Positions 17,226-25,693 of a stretch of DNA of 45,172 nucleotides are shown one piece after another. Numbering within the stretch: the first letter of the stretch is position 1; the number at the start of each line of letters is the position of its first letter. The translations under genes and the position numbers were made by a program. This DNA is from a bacterium UBP14_UBA6098 (GTDB taxonomy: Bacteria > UBP14 > UBA6098): NCBI GenBank assembly GCA_002428525.1, contig DIWU01000019.1, forward strand, positions 1 through 45,172. The letters are read 5' to 3'. Below the pieces are notes generated by a model, which searched no databases, was not told the origin of the DNA, and saw only the letters and a program-made list of their open reading frames with translations.

Positions 17226-18851
17226 ATGAAATCACAAGGTAATACTCAAATTAAAGTAATATTAATAATAGCTTTATGTTTCCTAACATCGGCTACTTTT
17301 GGTTATGTATGGTCGAGAAAAGTCGATTTATTCCCGAATGGTCAGCGTATAGCATGTGGGTTTGAAGTAAGAATGTCCATAACCCATATGATTAAACATT
17401 ATGCTATGCCGATATTCGCAGACCAGGATAGTTCACTCGATCCGGTTTTCGTATTTTACAATAGCACAAATTCGGCTGGTAGAGTCCTTAATTGCCCATT
17501 TTATCGGCCTACGGATTCTACTTACAAAGATACTTTAGGACGAGAAAGCAATTGTTGGCGAATAGATACTCTCGGTGCTTATAAACCGCATTGGGGTTTA
17601 GATATCCATGCGCCAGTGGGGACACCGGTCGTCGCCGCCGACTCCGGAATAGTAACCTATGCCGGCCCATTTAGAAGAGGCCCTTTAGGCGAACCCGATA
17701 CATTGATGGAATCCTTTCGTATTATTGAACATAACGGGCGCGTGGAATTCGTCGGCACGTTACATCGAGTTTATCTTACAGACCAACATACTAAGAAATG
17801 GTCCAGTTGGTATGGGAACATAGCTTTGGTCTATTATCCTTATTGGAATAAAACCATACAGTATTCCCATCTTCAGGATTTTAAACCGGGGGATCCACGT
17901 TATCAAGATATAGATAGTAGCACTCAATATGTCGAAGATACCGTAGAAGTCTGGGATTATATCGCGTATGTCGGTAGCACAGGTTATGATCCGGGCGACG
18001 ATACGGCGAGAATACACGTAGATATTATGGTATATGATGGTAAAAAGATTCTATGTGTAGAGTCTGGTAACGAACGTTTACCCGATAACACACAAAGAGA
18101 AGATGGCGAAAATATCGAAGACCCCTATCCCTGGTTATACAGCAAATCGATAAAAGGAACAATGTATTTCGTCAGCAAGGTCCAGGAAAAAGATAACGCC
18201 GGAAACGACATAGGCGATACTGTCGTTACAACCGATACGATCCGTGTTGGGAATATGGAACCCTATTTCCCAACACCGGAAAGACAATCGGGTCGTTTAG
18301 CGAATGGATATTCCATGATATTTTGGTTTGATGAACATCCTGCTTCATATTCCGGATTCCGAGGTTATCATTATCTCCTTTCGCCCGTTGGAATTCATAA
18401 ATTAGAGGTATTCCTCGATGGATATCGAGGCGATTATTATTTATCCGACGGACAATGGTGGAGGGTTATTCCACGTCTCTGGAAGGTCGCAGGCGATTTT
18501 TCCATTTCCGGGAGAATAGCAGAGAAATTAAAAATTACTCCCAATCCTTTCAATTCGACTTGCAGGATGTTTTTAGGTTCCACGCCGGAGTCGCCGGAAG
18601 AATCGGGATGCAAAAGCGATATATCGGCGCGGTTCGATGAGATACCGTTAATTGAGGTTTTCGATATGTCGGGTCGGAAAGTATCCGATTTGTCACTCAA
18701 AGTCCACCCGGGCAAATCCGCCGGAACGCCGTATATGATCGACTGGGATGGCACGGACAATGCCGGGAGACGATTATCGAGCGGAACATATCTCGTCCGC
18801 GCGGTAATAAACAAAATACCTTACAGGACAAAGGTAACTATTTTACGATGA
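17226..18851 (+). CDS. Secreted M23-like metallopeptidase with sorting domain
   Basis: A 541-residue protein with signal peptide (residues 1-26). The M23 (LytM) motifs are HWGLDIHAPVGTPVVAADSG with zinc ligands H122 and D126, YSHL at 213-216, and RIHVD at 262-266. In typical M23 enzymes the last motif is HLHFE; here the zinc-binding second His is kept (H264) but the first, catalytic His is replaced by Arg. Cleavage of cell-wall peptides is therefore doubtful, and the domain may be a binding module. The C-terminus is a sorting domain (ITPNPFNSTCRMF, IEVFDMSGRKVSDLS, LSSGTYLVRAV, TKVTILR). An in-frame GTG at 17214 is possible, but the ATG at 17226 gives the better signal peptide. Confidence 0.82.
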   Translation: MKSQGNTQIKVILIIALCFLTSATFGYVWSRKVDLFPNGQRIACGFEVRMSITHMIKHYAMPIFADQDSSLDPVFVFYNSTNSAGRVLNCPFYRPTDSTYKDTLGRESNCWRIDTLGAYKPHWGLDIHAPVGTPVVAADSGIVTYAGPFRRGPLGEPDTLMESFRIIEHNGRVEFVGTLHRVYLTDQHTKKWSSWYGNIALVYYPYWNKTIQYSHLQDFKPGDPRYQDIDSSTQYVEDTVEVWDYIAYVGSTGYDPGDDTARIHVDIMVYDGKKILCVESGNERLPDNTQREDGENIEDPYPWLYSKSIKGTMYFVSKVQEKDNAGNDIGDTVVTTDTIRVGNMEPYFPTPERQSGRLANGYSMIFWFDEHPASYSGFRGYHYLLSPVGIHKLEVFLDGYRGDYYLSDGQWWRVIPRLWKVAGDFSISGRIAEKLKITPNPFNSTCRMFLGSTPESPEESGCKSDISARFDEIPLIEVFDMSGRKVSDLSLKVHPGKSAGTPYMIDWDGTDNAGRRLSSGTYLVRAVINKIPYRTKVTILR

Positions 18852-18855
18852 AACG

Positions 18856-18918
18856 CATCTTGTCCGCGCGAAGGTCGGCGATAATAATATTACAAAACGT
18901 GTAGTGTATTTGAAATAA
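18856..18918 (+). pseudogene. Remnant of a second sorting-domain end
   Basis: Directly after the M23-like gene, the frame starting at 18856 reads HLVRAKVGDNNITKRVVYLK and a stop. This is the last strand pair of a Por-type sorting domain and matches the M1 protein end (KRVVYLK). It is out of frame with the gene before it. I read it as the leftover of an older C-terminus replaced by recombination or duplication. Confidence 0.75.
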
Positions 18919-19021
18919 TTGTAGGGCAGGTTCCCGTGCCTGCTTTCTTGTTAATAATGAGATAAATGTATTATCGTAAACAACGAAGACCAAGGGAAAA
19001 ACTTTTTAAGGAGGTATTCTT

Positions 19022-19468
19022 ATGAGCGTTAATGCCGATGAAATTCGCAAAGCTATGGCCGAGAAAACGCCCGATGAATTATGTGAAATTTGGTATGAAA
19101 AGGATTATGACAAATACACACACGGAGAGTTTGATGCCGTCCATGATATATTGGTGGCGCGTGGTTTAATGGTTGAAAAGAGCGCTGATTCTCAAAAAAA
19201 AGAGGGAGGCTTCTTCTCATTCAGAAAAATGATAACGCCATCACTTATAAAAATATTGTATGTTTTAGGAATGTTCGCAATAATCATTTCCGGGATTGTT
19301 TTTCTTCTACTTAAGGCGCAAGATGGCCCAATTATTATGGCTTTAATTCTCCCCTTATTCGGTATTATTATTTTAAATATTATCTGGAGAATTATTTGCG
19401 AAAGTGTAATCCTCGCTTTTGGCATACACGAACTTTTAGTTTCAATCGAGAAAAAGCTAAAGAGATAG
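19022..19468 (+). CDS. DUF4282 membrane protein
   Basis: A 148-residue protein. The first 60 residues are polar (MSVNADEIRKAMAEKTPDEL). The rest is the DUF4282 pattern of two membrane helices: RKMITPSLIKILYVLGMFAI, then IIMALILPLFGIIILNIIWR and the closing CESVILAFGIHELL. Function of the family is unknown. AAGGAGG precedes the ATG. A TGTAGGG-type short palindrome lies upstream at 18921-18943. The gene stands alone between the M23-like gene and the 21-bp repeat array. Confidence 0.88.
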   Translation: MSVNADEIRKAMAEKTPDELCEIWYEKDYDKYTHGEFDAVHDILVARGLMVEKSADSQKKEGGFFSFRKMITPSLIKILYVLGMFAIIISGIVFLLLKAQDGPIIMALILPLFGIIILNIIWRIICESVILAFGIHELLVSIEKKLKR

Positions 19469-19626
19469 AATTATTTTGGGCGGTTCGTTAAAGGAGGCCA
19501 CTCTCATGAATGTTTGAGGGGGTGCTCCGGAGGGGTTCGGGGTGTATGGATGGTGGGGTGGAGGTAAGTTGTTGTTCTTTAAGATGTTATGATGAAATTT
19601 GTGGCGGAAGATAGGCGAAAAGCCCC

Positions 19627-19899
19627 AAAAGAGCGCTCCGGTTTCATCAAGGAGCGGGGGTGTCAATAAAAAGAGCGGAGGGGATAGCCAAAGGAGCGGT
19701 CGGAATTGTGAAAAGAGCGGTGGGAAATGGCAAAAGAGCGCTCCGGTTTCATGAGGGAGCGGCGTTGTCAAGCAAAGGAGCGGCCGGGAATGGCAAAAGA
19801 GCGCGCTCTTTTGTGAATCCCCGAAAAGATTTTGTGAAGAACCGGCGCGATTTCGAGGTTGCCGCGCGCTCTTTTGTGAATCCGCCAGACTTTTTTCGC
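19627..19899 (+). repeat. 21-bp degenerate tandem array A, about 13 units
   Basis: Head-to-tail 21-bp units without spacers, most with AAAAGAGCG or AAAGGAGCGG at the unit start; later units diverge into a TCTTTTGTGAATCC type. One unit occurs twice exactly, at 19627 and 19732. Translation gives KRAVGNG-like heptads. These open frames look like a by-product of the period. The array ends about 50 bases before the small gene at 19952. Confidence 0.9.
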
Positions 19900-19951
19900 G
19901 ACCCAGGGAGGTTTTTGGGGGAAAGAGAAACTTTTTACAAGGAAGAAAAAA

Positions 19952-20209
19952 ATGAGCGACAGAATAAAAGATATGACAGATGACCAATTAATTGAATTGA
20001 TTCAGACGAGCCATACCCCGGATATTCGGGCGTCGCAACTGGAAATGGAAAGAAGAATAAAATCATCTTTAGGAGAATTAATAAAAGTTTTGGAAATAAC
20101 AAATGAATCCTCGGCAATTTTCAACAAACGACTTTATTTTCTAAATTGCGCGTTAGTTGCGCTTACTTTAGTTCTTGTGTTTATTGGAATATTTCAAATT
20201 ATAAACTAA
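19952..20209 (+). CDS. Small membrane protein, unknown
   Basis: An 85-residue protein: a charged N-terminal half (RIKDMTDDQLIELIQTSHTP) and one C-terminal membrane helix (LNCALVALTLVLVFIGIF). AAGGAAG precedes the ATG. It is AT-rich compared with the core genes and sits directly after repeat array A, at the head of a three-gene AT-rich block. No family recognised. A helper or anchor for the two following proteins is possible. Confidence 0.7.
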   Translation: MSDRIKDMTDDQLIELIQTSHTPDIRASQLEMERRIKSSLGELIKVLEITNESSAIFNKRLYFLNCALVALTLVLVFIGIFQIIN

Positions 20210-20224
20210 TAATGAAAGGTAACT

Positions 20225-20659
20225 ATGTTTAACCCCGATAGTCTTATTCCAAAGGTTCCTAAAATAGATCCTTCAGCAATATCAGCTTTGCGTGCATCAA
20301 TAAACAGCTATGAACTTGGTTTAGCTGACGTTATGTTCGACCGTTTAATGGCGCAAATTGAGGACTTTGAGAGTAGTCTAAATAAAAAAGAAGAGATTTG
20401 TGCATATTTGTCATCATTCGGATCACAGATATTAATCTCAATCGACCATATTGGCTATCACAATCCTTATTTAATAATTTTTTCAGGAGTAAACATTGAA
20501 ACTAAACAAAATGTGAGACTTGTCCAACATGTATCACAGCTTAATGTGCTATTTGTTGTGATTAGGTTTGAAGAAGATCGAGAACCTAAAAGAATAGGTT
20601 TTTCATTTGAAGATAATGATAGTGAAGTAAATAATTCTAAAAAGGAAGTTGCGGTATAA
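20225..20659 (+). CDS. Uncharacterised protein, possibly DUF6173-like
   Basis: A 144-residue soluble protein. The core SSFGSQILISIDHIGYHNPYL followed by IIFSGVN and VRLVQHVSQLNVLFVVIRF reminds me of DUF6173, from memory only. No catalytic motif is evident. The stop overlaps the next ATG by one base, so the two are coupled. AT-rich codon use (many AAA, ATA, TTA) sets the gene apart from the FN3 gene downstream, which suggests transfer. Confidence 0.65.
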   Translation: MFNPDSLIPKVPKIDPSAISALRASINSYELGLADVMFDRLMAQIEDFESSLNKKEEICAYLSSFGSQILISIDHIGYHNPYLIIFSGVNIETKQNVRLVQHVSQLNVLFVVIRFEEDREPKRIGFSFEDNDSEVNNSKKEVAV

Positions 20660-21279
20660 TGGACATTGAAAGATTGAAGGCTGATCGTTTCTTTTTTCTA
20701 AAAACTCTTTGGGAAGCTTCGGGTGGCGATATTATGGCATGGTTTAATATAGACGATATTGGAAAAGAGCTTGGGTTTTCTGAAGATTATACAATGAAGA
20801 TATTTAATTACTTAAGTTCTGAAGGATTGATTGAACCACATGCTTTAGGTGGAATAATTGGGATAACCCATTACGGAATCAAAGAAATCGAAAAAGCTCT
20901 ATCACGACCAGAAAACCCAACAAAGTATTTTCCACCAGTCAATATTATTAACATAGGCTCGATGGTTAACTCTCAAATACAACAAGGAGGTCCAGAATCT
21001 GATTTGTCAATGGTCATCGATTATGCAGGTCTTTTAAAAATTAAAGAAGTTTTAAACGAAATAAAAGTATCTCTAAGCGAATTGCAACTTGATTCGGATA
21101 CTTCAGAAGAGTTATTAGCCGATATTTCATCCGCGATTGCACAGATTAAATCAAGCAAGCCAAAGTTTTCCATAATAACCGAATGCCTAAAATCCATTCG
21201 ATCTATCTTAGAATCGAGTGCAGGCGGTGTTTTAGCTACAGGATTGCTTTCTAAAATCGGACCTTATATTCCAAGTTAA
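20659..21279 (+). CDS. Winged-helix protein with SQIQQG-type C-terminal region
   Basis: A 206-residue protein. Residues 1-85 look like a winged helix (FLKTLWEASGG, then IGKELGFSEDYTMKIFNYL, then GLIEPHALGGIIGITHYGIK). After a linker comes INIGSMVNSQIQQGG followed by a long helical region. Segments of the form NSQIQQG recur, as I recall, in uncharacterised proteins of defence-rich regions; I cannot name the family with certainty. A regulator or sensor role for the block is a guess. Coupled to the gene before it. The FN3 gene starts 25 bases later. Confidence 0.65.
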   Translation: MDIERLKADRFFFLKTLWEASGGDIMAWFNIDDIGKELGFSEDYTMKIFNYLSSEGLIEPHALGGIIGITHYGIKEIEKALSRPENPTKYFPPVNIINIGSMVNSQIQQGGPESDLSMVIDYAGLLKIKEVLNEIKVSLSELQLDSDTSEELLADISSAIAQIKSSKPKFSIITECLKSIRSILESSAGGVLATGLLSKIGPYIPS

Positions 21280-21304
21280 TTAATGTTGTTCATAGGAGGG
21301 CAAG

Positions 21305-22321
21305 ATGCCACAGCAGAATAACGATTTTACTCATGACACCGACGGGCAACATATAGAGCGGTGCGAGACGCTTTTTATCGGGATCGATGCGCACGGTGCC
21401 GCGCTGTCGTTCTCCGCGGCGGACATCACGAAAATTAAGACCTACTGCACCGACATCAAAGCCGCGATGCTCGCGCTGGCCAAGGAAAAGGCCGATGTCG
21501 ATGAGGTTTTTGTCGAGCTTCACGCCGCCGAGGCCGCCGCGCGGATCAAATACACCGCCTGTCAGGATTATGTTCGCGGCGAGATGCAGGTCGCCGAGGC
21601 GGGAACCGCGGAATATATGAACGAGCGGTTCAATATTCACGGCGGCGCGCCCGACCGTCGCGAGGATTTCATCAACGAGGCCGACGAGATGATCGATTCA
21701 TACACGAACATCCTCACCGAGCACCCCGATGTCACGCTTGCGCCGGCGCTGTTCGACGAGTTGACGGCGTTAATCGCCGCGCTTCGTGTCGCGAAAAATG
21801 CGGTGCCTATCGAGCGCGCGCAGGAAAGCGAGGCGTCGGTGGTGAAGCGCGTTTTGATGGAGACAACCGGTTACTCGATTCTTCGCTGGGTTTTCAATCG
21901 CGCGAAGTCTTTCTGGGGCGACGATGACCCGCGTCTTCTCGAACTCGGCTTCGTGCCGAAGTCCATGATCTGGACGCCGGGGTCGGGCGAGCCGGAGCCG
22001 GGGGGGAATGAGACGCCGTGGGGCATGGTGCAAGGGTTGGAGGTCTCGATCGACCCGATCGGGAATATCTATATCAAGTGGAAAAAGGTTGCGACCGCGG
22101 AGAAATACACGCTACTGCGGGAGGTCGTGCCTATCGGGAGCCCCGCGCCGGTTCTGCCGTATTCGGTTTATATGACGGGGATTCCGCCGTTTGAGGAGTT
22201 TGTCGCCTACAGCGACACCGACCACGACCCGGGGTTTGCGTATTATTACTCGGTCGTCGCGGTGAACGTCGCCGGCGAGGAGACCGAGGCATGTCCGCCG
22301 AAGGGGATAGAGGTGGTATGA
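21305..22321 (+). CDS. Helical protein with C-terminal FN3-like domain, paralog of 44463
   Basis: A 338-residue GC-rich protein without signal peptide. Residues 1-220 are alpha-helical and Ala/Glu-rich (for example AAMLALAKEKADVDEVFVELHA). A conserved closing segment, WGDDDPRLLELGFVPKS, leads through a Gly/Pro linker into an FN3-like domain at about 233-338 (LEVSIDPIGNIYIKWKKVA, then YYYSVVAVNVAG). The gene at the right window edge has the same layout and the matching segment SEPNLVQLGFAPLS. AGGAGGG lies before the ATG. Function unknown. Its GC-rich codons contrast sharply with the AT-rich genes just upstream. Confidence 0.75.
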   Translation: MPQQNNDFTHDTDGQHIERCETLFIGIDAHGAALSFSAADITKIKTYCTDIKAAMLALAKEKADVDEVFVELHAAEAAARIKYTACQDYVRGEMQVAEAGTAEYMNERFNIHGGAPDRREDFINEADEMIDSYTNILTEHPDVTLAPALFDELTALIAALRVAKNAVPIERAQESEASVVKRVLMETTGYSILRWVFNRAKSFWGDDDPRLLELGFVPKSMIWTPGSGEPEPGGNETPWGMVQGLEVSIDPIGNIYIKWKKVATAEKYTLLREVVPIGSPAPVLPYSVYMTGIPPFEEFVAYSDTDHDPGFAYYYSVVAVNVAGEETEACPPKGIEVV

Positions 22322-22365
22322 AGAAGGTAAAGGGTAAAAGGTAAAGGGTAAAGGGTTTTACAGGA

Positions 22366-22391
22366 GGGCGGCTTGGAGGCCGCCCTTTTTT
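22366..22391 (+). terminator. Rho-independent terminator after the FN3 gene
   Basis: GGGCGGC at 22366-22372, loop TTGGAG, GCCGCCC at 22379-22385, then six T. It closes the transcript of the 19952-22321 block. Confidence 0.88.
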
Positions 22392-22547
22392 GTCGGCACG
22401 GCCGACGGCGGGTCGATACGATCGACGGCGGTGGTCATCTGTCGGAGGTGGATTTTCCCGCGGAATTCATTCCGACCCTTCGGGACGGGCCACGGAGGGG
22501 GGCTTCGATACGGGCATGAGAATGCCCTACTCAGCCACCGGCACTTC

Positions 22548-22602
22548 GACTTCGCTCAGTGACCACCGGTCGTTGAGTAGAGCTTCGCTCGTATCGAAAC
22601 GC
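22548..22602. repeat. Dispersed repeat related to those at 1286 and 42659
   Basis: Contains CTTCGCTCAGTGACCACCGG followed by TCGTTGAGTAGAGCTTCGCTC, the same kind of arm pair as the copies at 1286-1335 and 42659-42709, but more diverged. Confidence 0.6.
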
Positions 22603-22874
22603 GTTCGCCCTGTTGCCCCGAAGGGCGTATCGAAACGGCATTTCACGAGGGTGGCCGGGGGCGGCGCGCTGGCGCGGGGGCGGTCTTGGGTTTGCGGCGG
22701 GGATTTTTGTGCGGCGAAAAAATTGCTGTTAGCGCCAGACTGCCGAATCGCAAAAATCGTGACAGCGCGCGGGGGGTGGGCGACGGAAGCGCAATCAACC
22801 TCACTCGGAACAGCGCGCTCCCACGCGCTTAATGTAACGCCCTTTACCCTTTACCTTTTACCCTTTACCCATCT

Positions 22875-24353
22875 CTAATACACTTCATAAATCTTGCGGA
22901 AATGGAAGCCGTAAATCGCAAGGGTTACCGCGATCGGAATTGAGCGCGGGCAACGGAACATCGACCATAAAAGCAGTTTCCAGTAATGGGTTCGCCCCTT
23001 TCCGACAACGCCGATCAGCCAAAAAGACTTTACAAGCGCTTTCATGTCGCTGAATTTTAATCTCGGGTGCGAATTGCGCTTCGGTTTGTAGTTTCGAAGG
23101 AGGGTTTTCACTCGTGTGTAAAAGTTTTTGGGGGTGTATAGAGTTTTAATCACCTCATTATAGCCTTCTATCAGGACTTCGGCATCCATTTTCGGGATGA
23201 AGTCCATCTCAGTATCGGTGTTGTTGCCCGACCAGTTTTTGAGCAGTCGGTTCTCTCGTTCGAGGCGTTTGTATAATTCAGTTCCCTTGGGGGCCTTCAG
23301 CAAACCCACCATCGCGGTGACGATCCCGCTTTTTTGTATAAACTCCGACATCCTCTCGAAAACATTGGGCTTATCGCTATCGAACCCGAGGATGAACCCA
23401 CCCTGCACCTGAATTCCATGCCTCTGGATTATCTTGACGCACTCGACCAAATCACGGTTGCGATTCTGAACCTTGCCGCATTCGGCGAGGCTGTCCTCCT
23501 CCGGCGTCTCAATCCCCACGAAGACCGTGTCGAACCCGGCGGAGACCATCATGTCGATCAGCTCGACATCGTCGGCGAGATCGATTGAACATTGCGTATT
23601 GAAAACGAAGGGGTGCTTTCGTTCCCGCATCCATGATATAATTTTCGGTAGAATATTTTCTTTCAGGTTTTTCTTGTTTCCGATAAAATTGTCATCGACG
23701 AAGAATACACCGCCGCGCCATCCGGAGCGATAGATATTTTCCAGCTCATCGACGACCTGCCCGGCATTTTTCGACCGGAGTTTGTGGCCAAAGAGCTGTG
23801 TGACATCGCAGAAATCGCAGTTGAATGGGCATCCACGGGTATATTGGATTGCAACCGAGTTGTATTTTTTCTTTTTGATGAGATCCCATTTGGGCGGAGG
23901 CGTGGTGGTGATATCGGGCTTTTCGTCGGATTTGTAAATCCGTTGCGGAACGCCGTTCTCAAGGTCTCGGAGGAAAAGGGGCAATGTTATTTCCGCTTCG
24001 CCGAGGACGAGATGATCGACATCATCAAAATCCTGATAGTTCGACGAGAAGAGCGGGCCGCCTGCCACGGTTTTTACTCCGAGGCTTCTGCATCTTTCTA
24101 TCACGGTGTTTGCCGATTCTTGCTGAATTGACATCGCGCTTATAAAGACGAAATCCGCCCATCGAATATCGTTGTCGGTGAGCTTGGAGACCGTCATGTC
24201 GCAGAGCTTTTTGTCCCATTCCTCGGGGAGCATGGCCGCGACGGTGAGCAGACCCAGCGGCGGGCTGGAGGCCTTTTTTGAAATGAATTTGAGGGCATAT
24301 TTGAAGTCCCAGAAGGTTTCCGGGTTCTGTGGATAGACAAGCAGGATTTTCAT
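22875..24353 (-). CDS. B12-binding-domain radical SAM protein (DUF4070 type)
   Basis: A 492-residue protein. An N-terminal cobalamin-binding-like domain (MKILLVYPQN, SSPPLGLLTVAAML, AGGPLFSSN) is followed by a radical SAM domain with CxxxCxxC at C175, C179 and C182 (RGCPFNCDFC). Downstream motifs include FVDDNFIGNK and VFVGIETPEEDSLAE. The C-terminal region (KAPKGTELYKRLERENRLL) fits the DUF4070 extension. Members modify lipids, hopanoids or other metabolites; this substrate cannot be named. The start at 24353 replaces an upstream in-frame ATG because MKILLVYP is the family N-terminus. It converges with the FN3 gene across the inverted-repeat segment. Confidence 0.9.
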   Translation of the reverse strand: MKILLVYPQNPETFWDFKYALKFISKKASSPPLGLLTVAAMLPEEWDKKLCDMTVSKLTDNDIRWADFVFISAMSIQQESANTVIERCRSLGVKTVAGGPLFSSNYQDFDDVDHLVLGEAEITLPLFLRDLENGVPQRIYKSDEKPDITTTPPPKWDLIKKKKYNSVAIQYTRGCPFNCDFCDVTQLFGHKLRSKNAGQVVDELENIYRSGWRGGVFFVDDNFIGNKKNLKENILPKIISWMRERKHPFVFNTQCSIDLADDVELIDMMVSAGFDTVFVGIETPEEDSLAECGKVQNRNRDLVECVKIIQRHGIQVQGGFILGFDSDKPNVFERMSEFIQKSGIVTAMVGLLKAPKGTELYKRLERENRLLKNWSGNNTDTEMDFIPKMDAEVLIEGYNEVIKTLYTPKNFYTRVKTLLRNYKPKRNSHPRLKFSDMKALVKSFWLIGVVGKGRTHYWKLLLWSMFRCPRSIPIAVTLAIYGFHFRKIYEVY

Positions 24354-24750
24354 TTTTTCTCTTTTCCGGTTAATCTCCAAACTCAATTCTGCGGGGAAAG
24401 CGGGACGACACATTGAATCGTCGGGCTAAAGGAGGCCGAGGGTTGAGCTAAGGCTTACAGCGCAATTAACATGCCGAAAAATTTAACGGAAACGATTTCG
24501 ACAGTTTTAGAGATGCTCAAGTTTTATCCATTTAAAGTGATAAAACATATTTTATTAAATTGTAAAATAAATATATACATATCTACCGCAAAAAACAATA
24601 GTCCGAAGGGTTGAAAAAGGAGTTAGTTCTTTTGGACGACTTCCGGGCAGACGCGAGCAAAGCGCTTTAAAACCGCGTTCCGAGATAATGTCCAACACAT
24701 AATCGTAGAATTTATAATGTGGAGAGAAACACGGCGGGCGATGCCAAAGC
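24354..24750. other. Intergenic stretch, nothing convincing
   Basis: About 400 bases, AT-rich around 24530-24600. Only a short open frame on the minus strand (24555-24761) is present, with no ribosome site and no family resemblance. No RNA gene or repeat seen. Confidence 0.55.
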
Positions 24751-25380
24751 TCAAATGTCAAATGGATTCGACACGGGAGCGTCGGGGGAAGAACTCCAAC
24801 GGAGGCCGTTGGGACGAGGAAACAAATCCGTGGCGAAACAGTTATAGTTCGCGCCCTTTGCCCGAATCACTTTGCCGACTAAGTCCAAAGGATAGGGCGT
24901 GAAGTGGGCCTGTTGCGCAAGATATGGCTCTCCAAAACGAATTATGTATGAGTTGACGATACCGATCGGAACGCTCAAAGGAATTTTGCCTTGCCGATAA
25001 TTGTTAAGCACATCGAGGAAATAAGACTTTTCCTCCTTGCTCAGCTGGTTCTTGAAATACCCGAAAGCGTGTAGTAAGACATTGACATGCTCGCCCTCGG
25101 ATGGCGGATTAGCGAATGTGTTCATCAGAATACCGCGATAATCCTCAATTATTGCAGATGTAGGCCTTCCCCCCTCGTTCGCGACTAATTTTCCAAGCTC
25201 GCGCATTTTTTTCTCGTCGTGAGCGAGCAGAAGAAGCTTATATTTGGAATGGTAATCGACCAAATCCCGCATCTTGCCCGTAGCGGTGGTCTTGCGAAAT
25301 ACCGCTGTGGCAAAGATTCGCATGAAAAAGTTTTCTCTCAAAGTGAAATTCGTCAGCCTGCCCTCGTCTTCGATTACCAT
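24751..25380 (-). CDS. DUF1722 (YbgA-like) protein, apparently missing its DUF523 half
   Basis: A 209-residue protein. HSKYKLLLLAHDEKKMRELG, then ALHAFGYFKNQLSKEEKSYF-like and KIPLSVPIGIVNSYI segments identify DUF1722. The start region EDEGRLTNFTLRENFFMRIFA is the joint that normally follows a DUF523 domain in the two-domain form of about 320 residues. The same frame is open a further 51 bases upstream and reads AKAEIEKFPEM, again linker-like, before a stop at 25432-25434. No DUF523 sequence remains; a 21-bp repeat array begins about 50 bases beyond. It may be a working YbgA-sized protein or the stump of a longer gene. Function of the family is unsettled. Confidence 0.8.
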   Translation of the reverse strand: MVIEDEGRLTNFTLRENFFMRIFATAVFRKTTATGKMRDLVDYHSKYKLLLLAHDEKKMRELGKLVANEGGRPTSAIIEDYRGILMNTFANPPSEGEHVNVLLHAFGYFKNQLSKEEKSYFLDVLNNYRQGKIPLSVPIGIVNSYIIRFGEPYLAQQAHFTPYPLDLVGKVIRAKGANYNCFATDLFPRPNGLRWSSSPDAPVSNPFDI

Positions 25381-25483
25381 CTCAGGAAATTTCTCGATTT
25401 CCGCTTTGGCGAAATGTCCGATCCTATTTGCTCAGAGCTGAAACCTTCTCGATGCGTTGTTATTTTGCTTATTTATCCTAGTT

Positions 25484-25693
25484 TTTGCCTCCTTTCGGAA
25501 GATTTACCCGTTGCGCTCATCGAACGACAGCTCCTTCTACCCGAATGATAGCTCATCGAGGCCAATCTGCCTGTTACGCTACTCGATTGGCCGCTCTTTG
25601 AGGTCGATCTGTGCGTCATTCCACCCGATCTGTTGCTCATTATACCCAATCTGTTCATTCTTAGAGCCAATCTGCTACTCATCGAGGTCGATC
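25484..25693 (-). repeat. 21-bp degenerate tandem array B, about 10 units
   Basis: Read on the minus strand, units follow the form GATYGGSTMGAATGAGC plus four variable bases. The 17-mer GATTGGCCTCGATGAGC and the string GCGCAACGGGT also occur in array D (43039-43248), so the two arrays are related in sequence as well as in period. It lies directly upstream of the truncated DUF1722 gene. Confidence 0.9.

Larger units (their letters stand above)
22326..22869. repeat. 544-bp segment bounded by perfect 30-bp inverted repeats
   Basis: Bases 22326-22355 (a run of GGTAAAGGGTAAAA type) and 22840-22869 are exact reverse complements. The left arm starts four bases after the FN3 gene stop and the right arm lies five bases after the stop of the convergent radical SAM gene. 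Inside are a terminator (22366-22391), short palindromes such as GTCGGCACGGCCGAC, and a related dispersed repeat at 22548-22602, but no credible gene. I see no target-site duplication. Confidence 0.85.

Noticed and set aside
19627..19983. Array A as a CRISPR array or as a 107-residue protein gene
   Set aside because: Units are contiguous with no spacers and no cas genes are near. The translated heptads only mirror the 21-bp period, and the frame on the other strand is equally open.
22326..22869. Telomere or insertion sequence with transposase
   Set aside because: The GGGTAAA-like arms are internal to a bacterial chromosome, no transposase frame lies between them and no target duplication is visible.
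22390..22878. 162-residue open frame within the inverted-repeat segment
   Set aside because: It runs through the terminator stem, a dispersed repeat and the right arm, with no domain and no start signal.
24555..24761. 68-residue minus-strand frame
   Set aside because: No ribosome site, no domain, ends in AT-rich intergenic sequence; partly overlaps the DUF1722 gene end.
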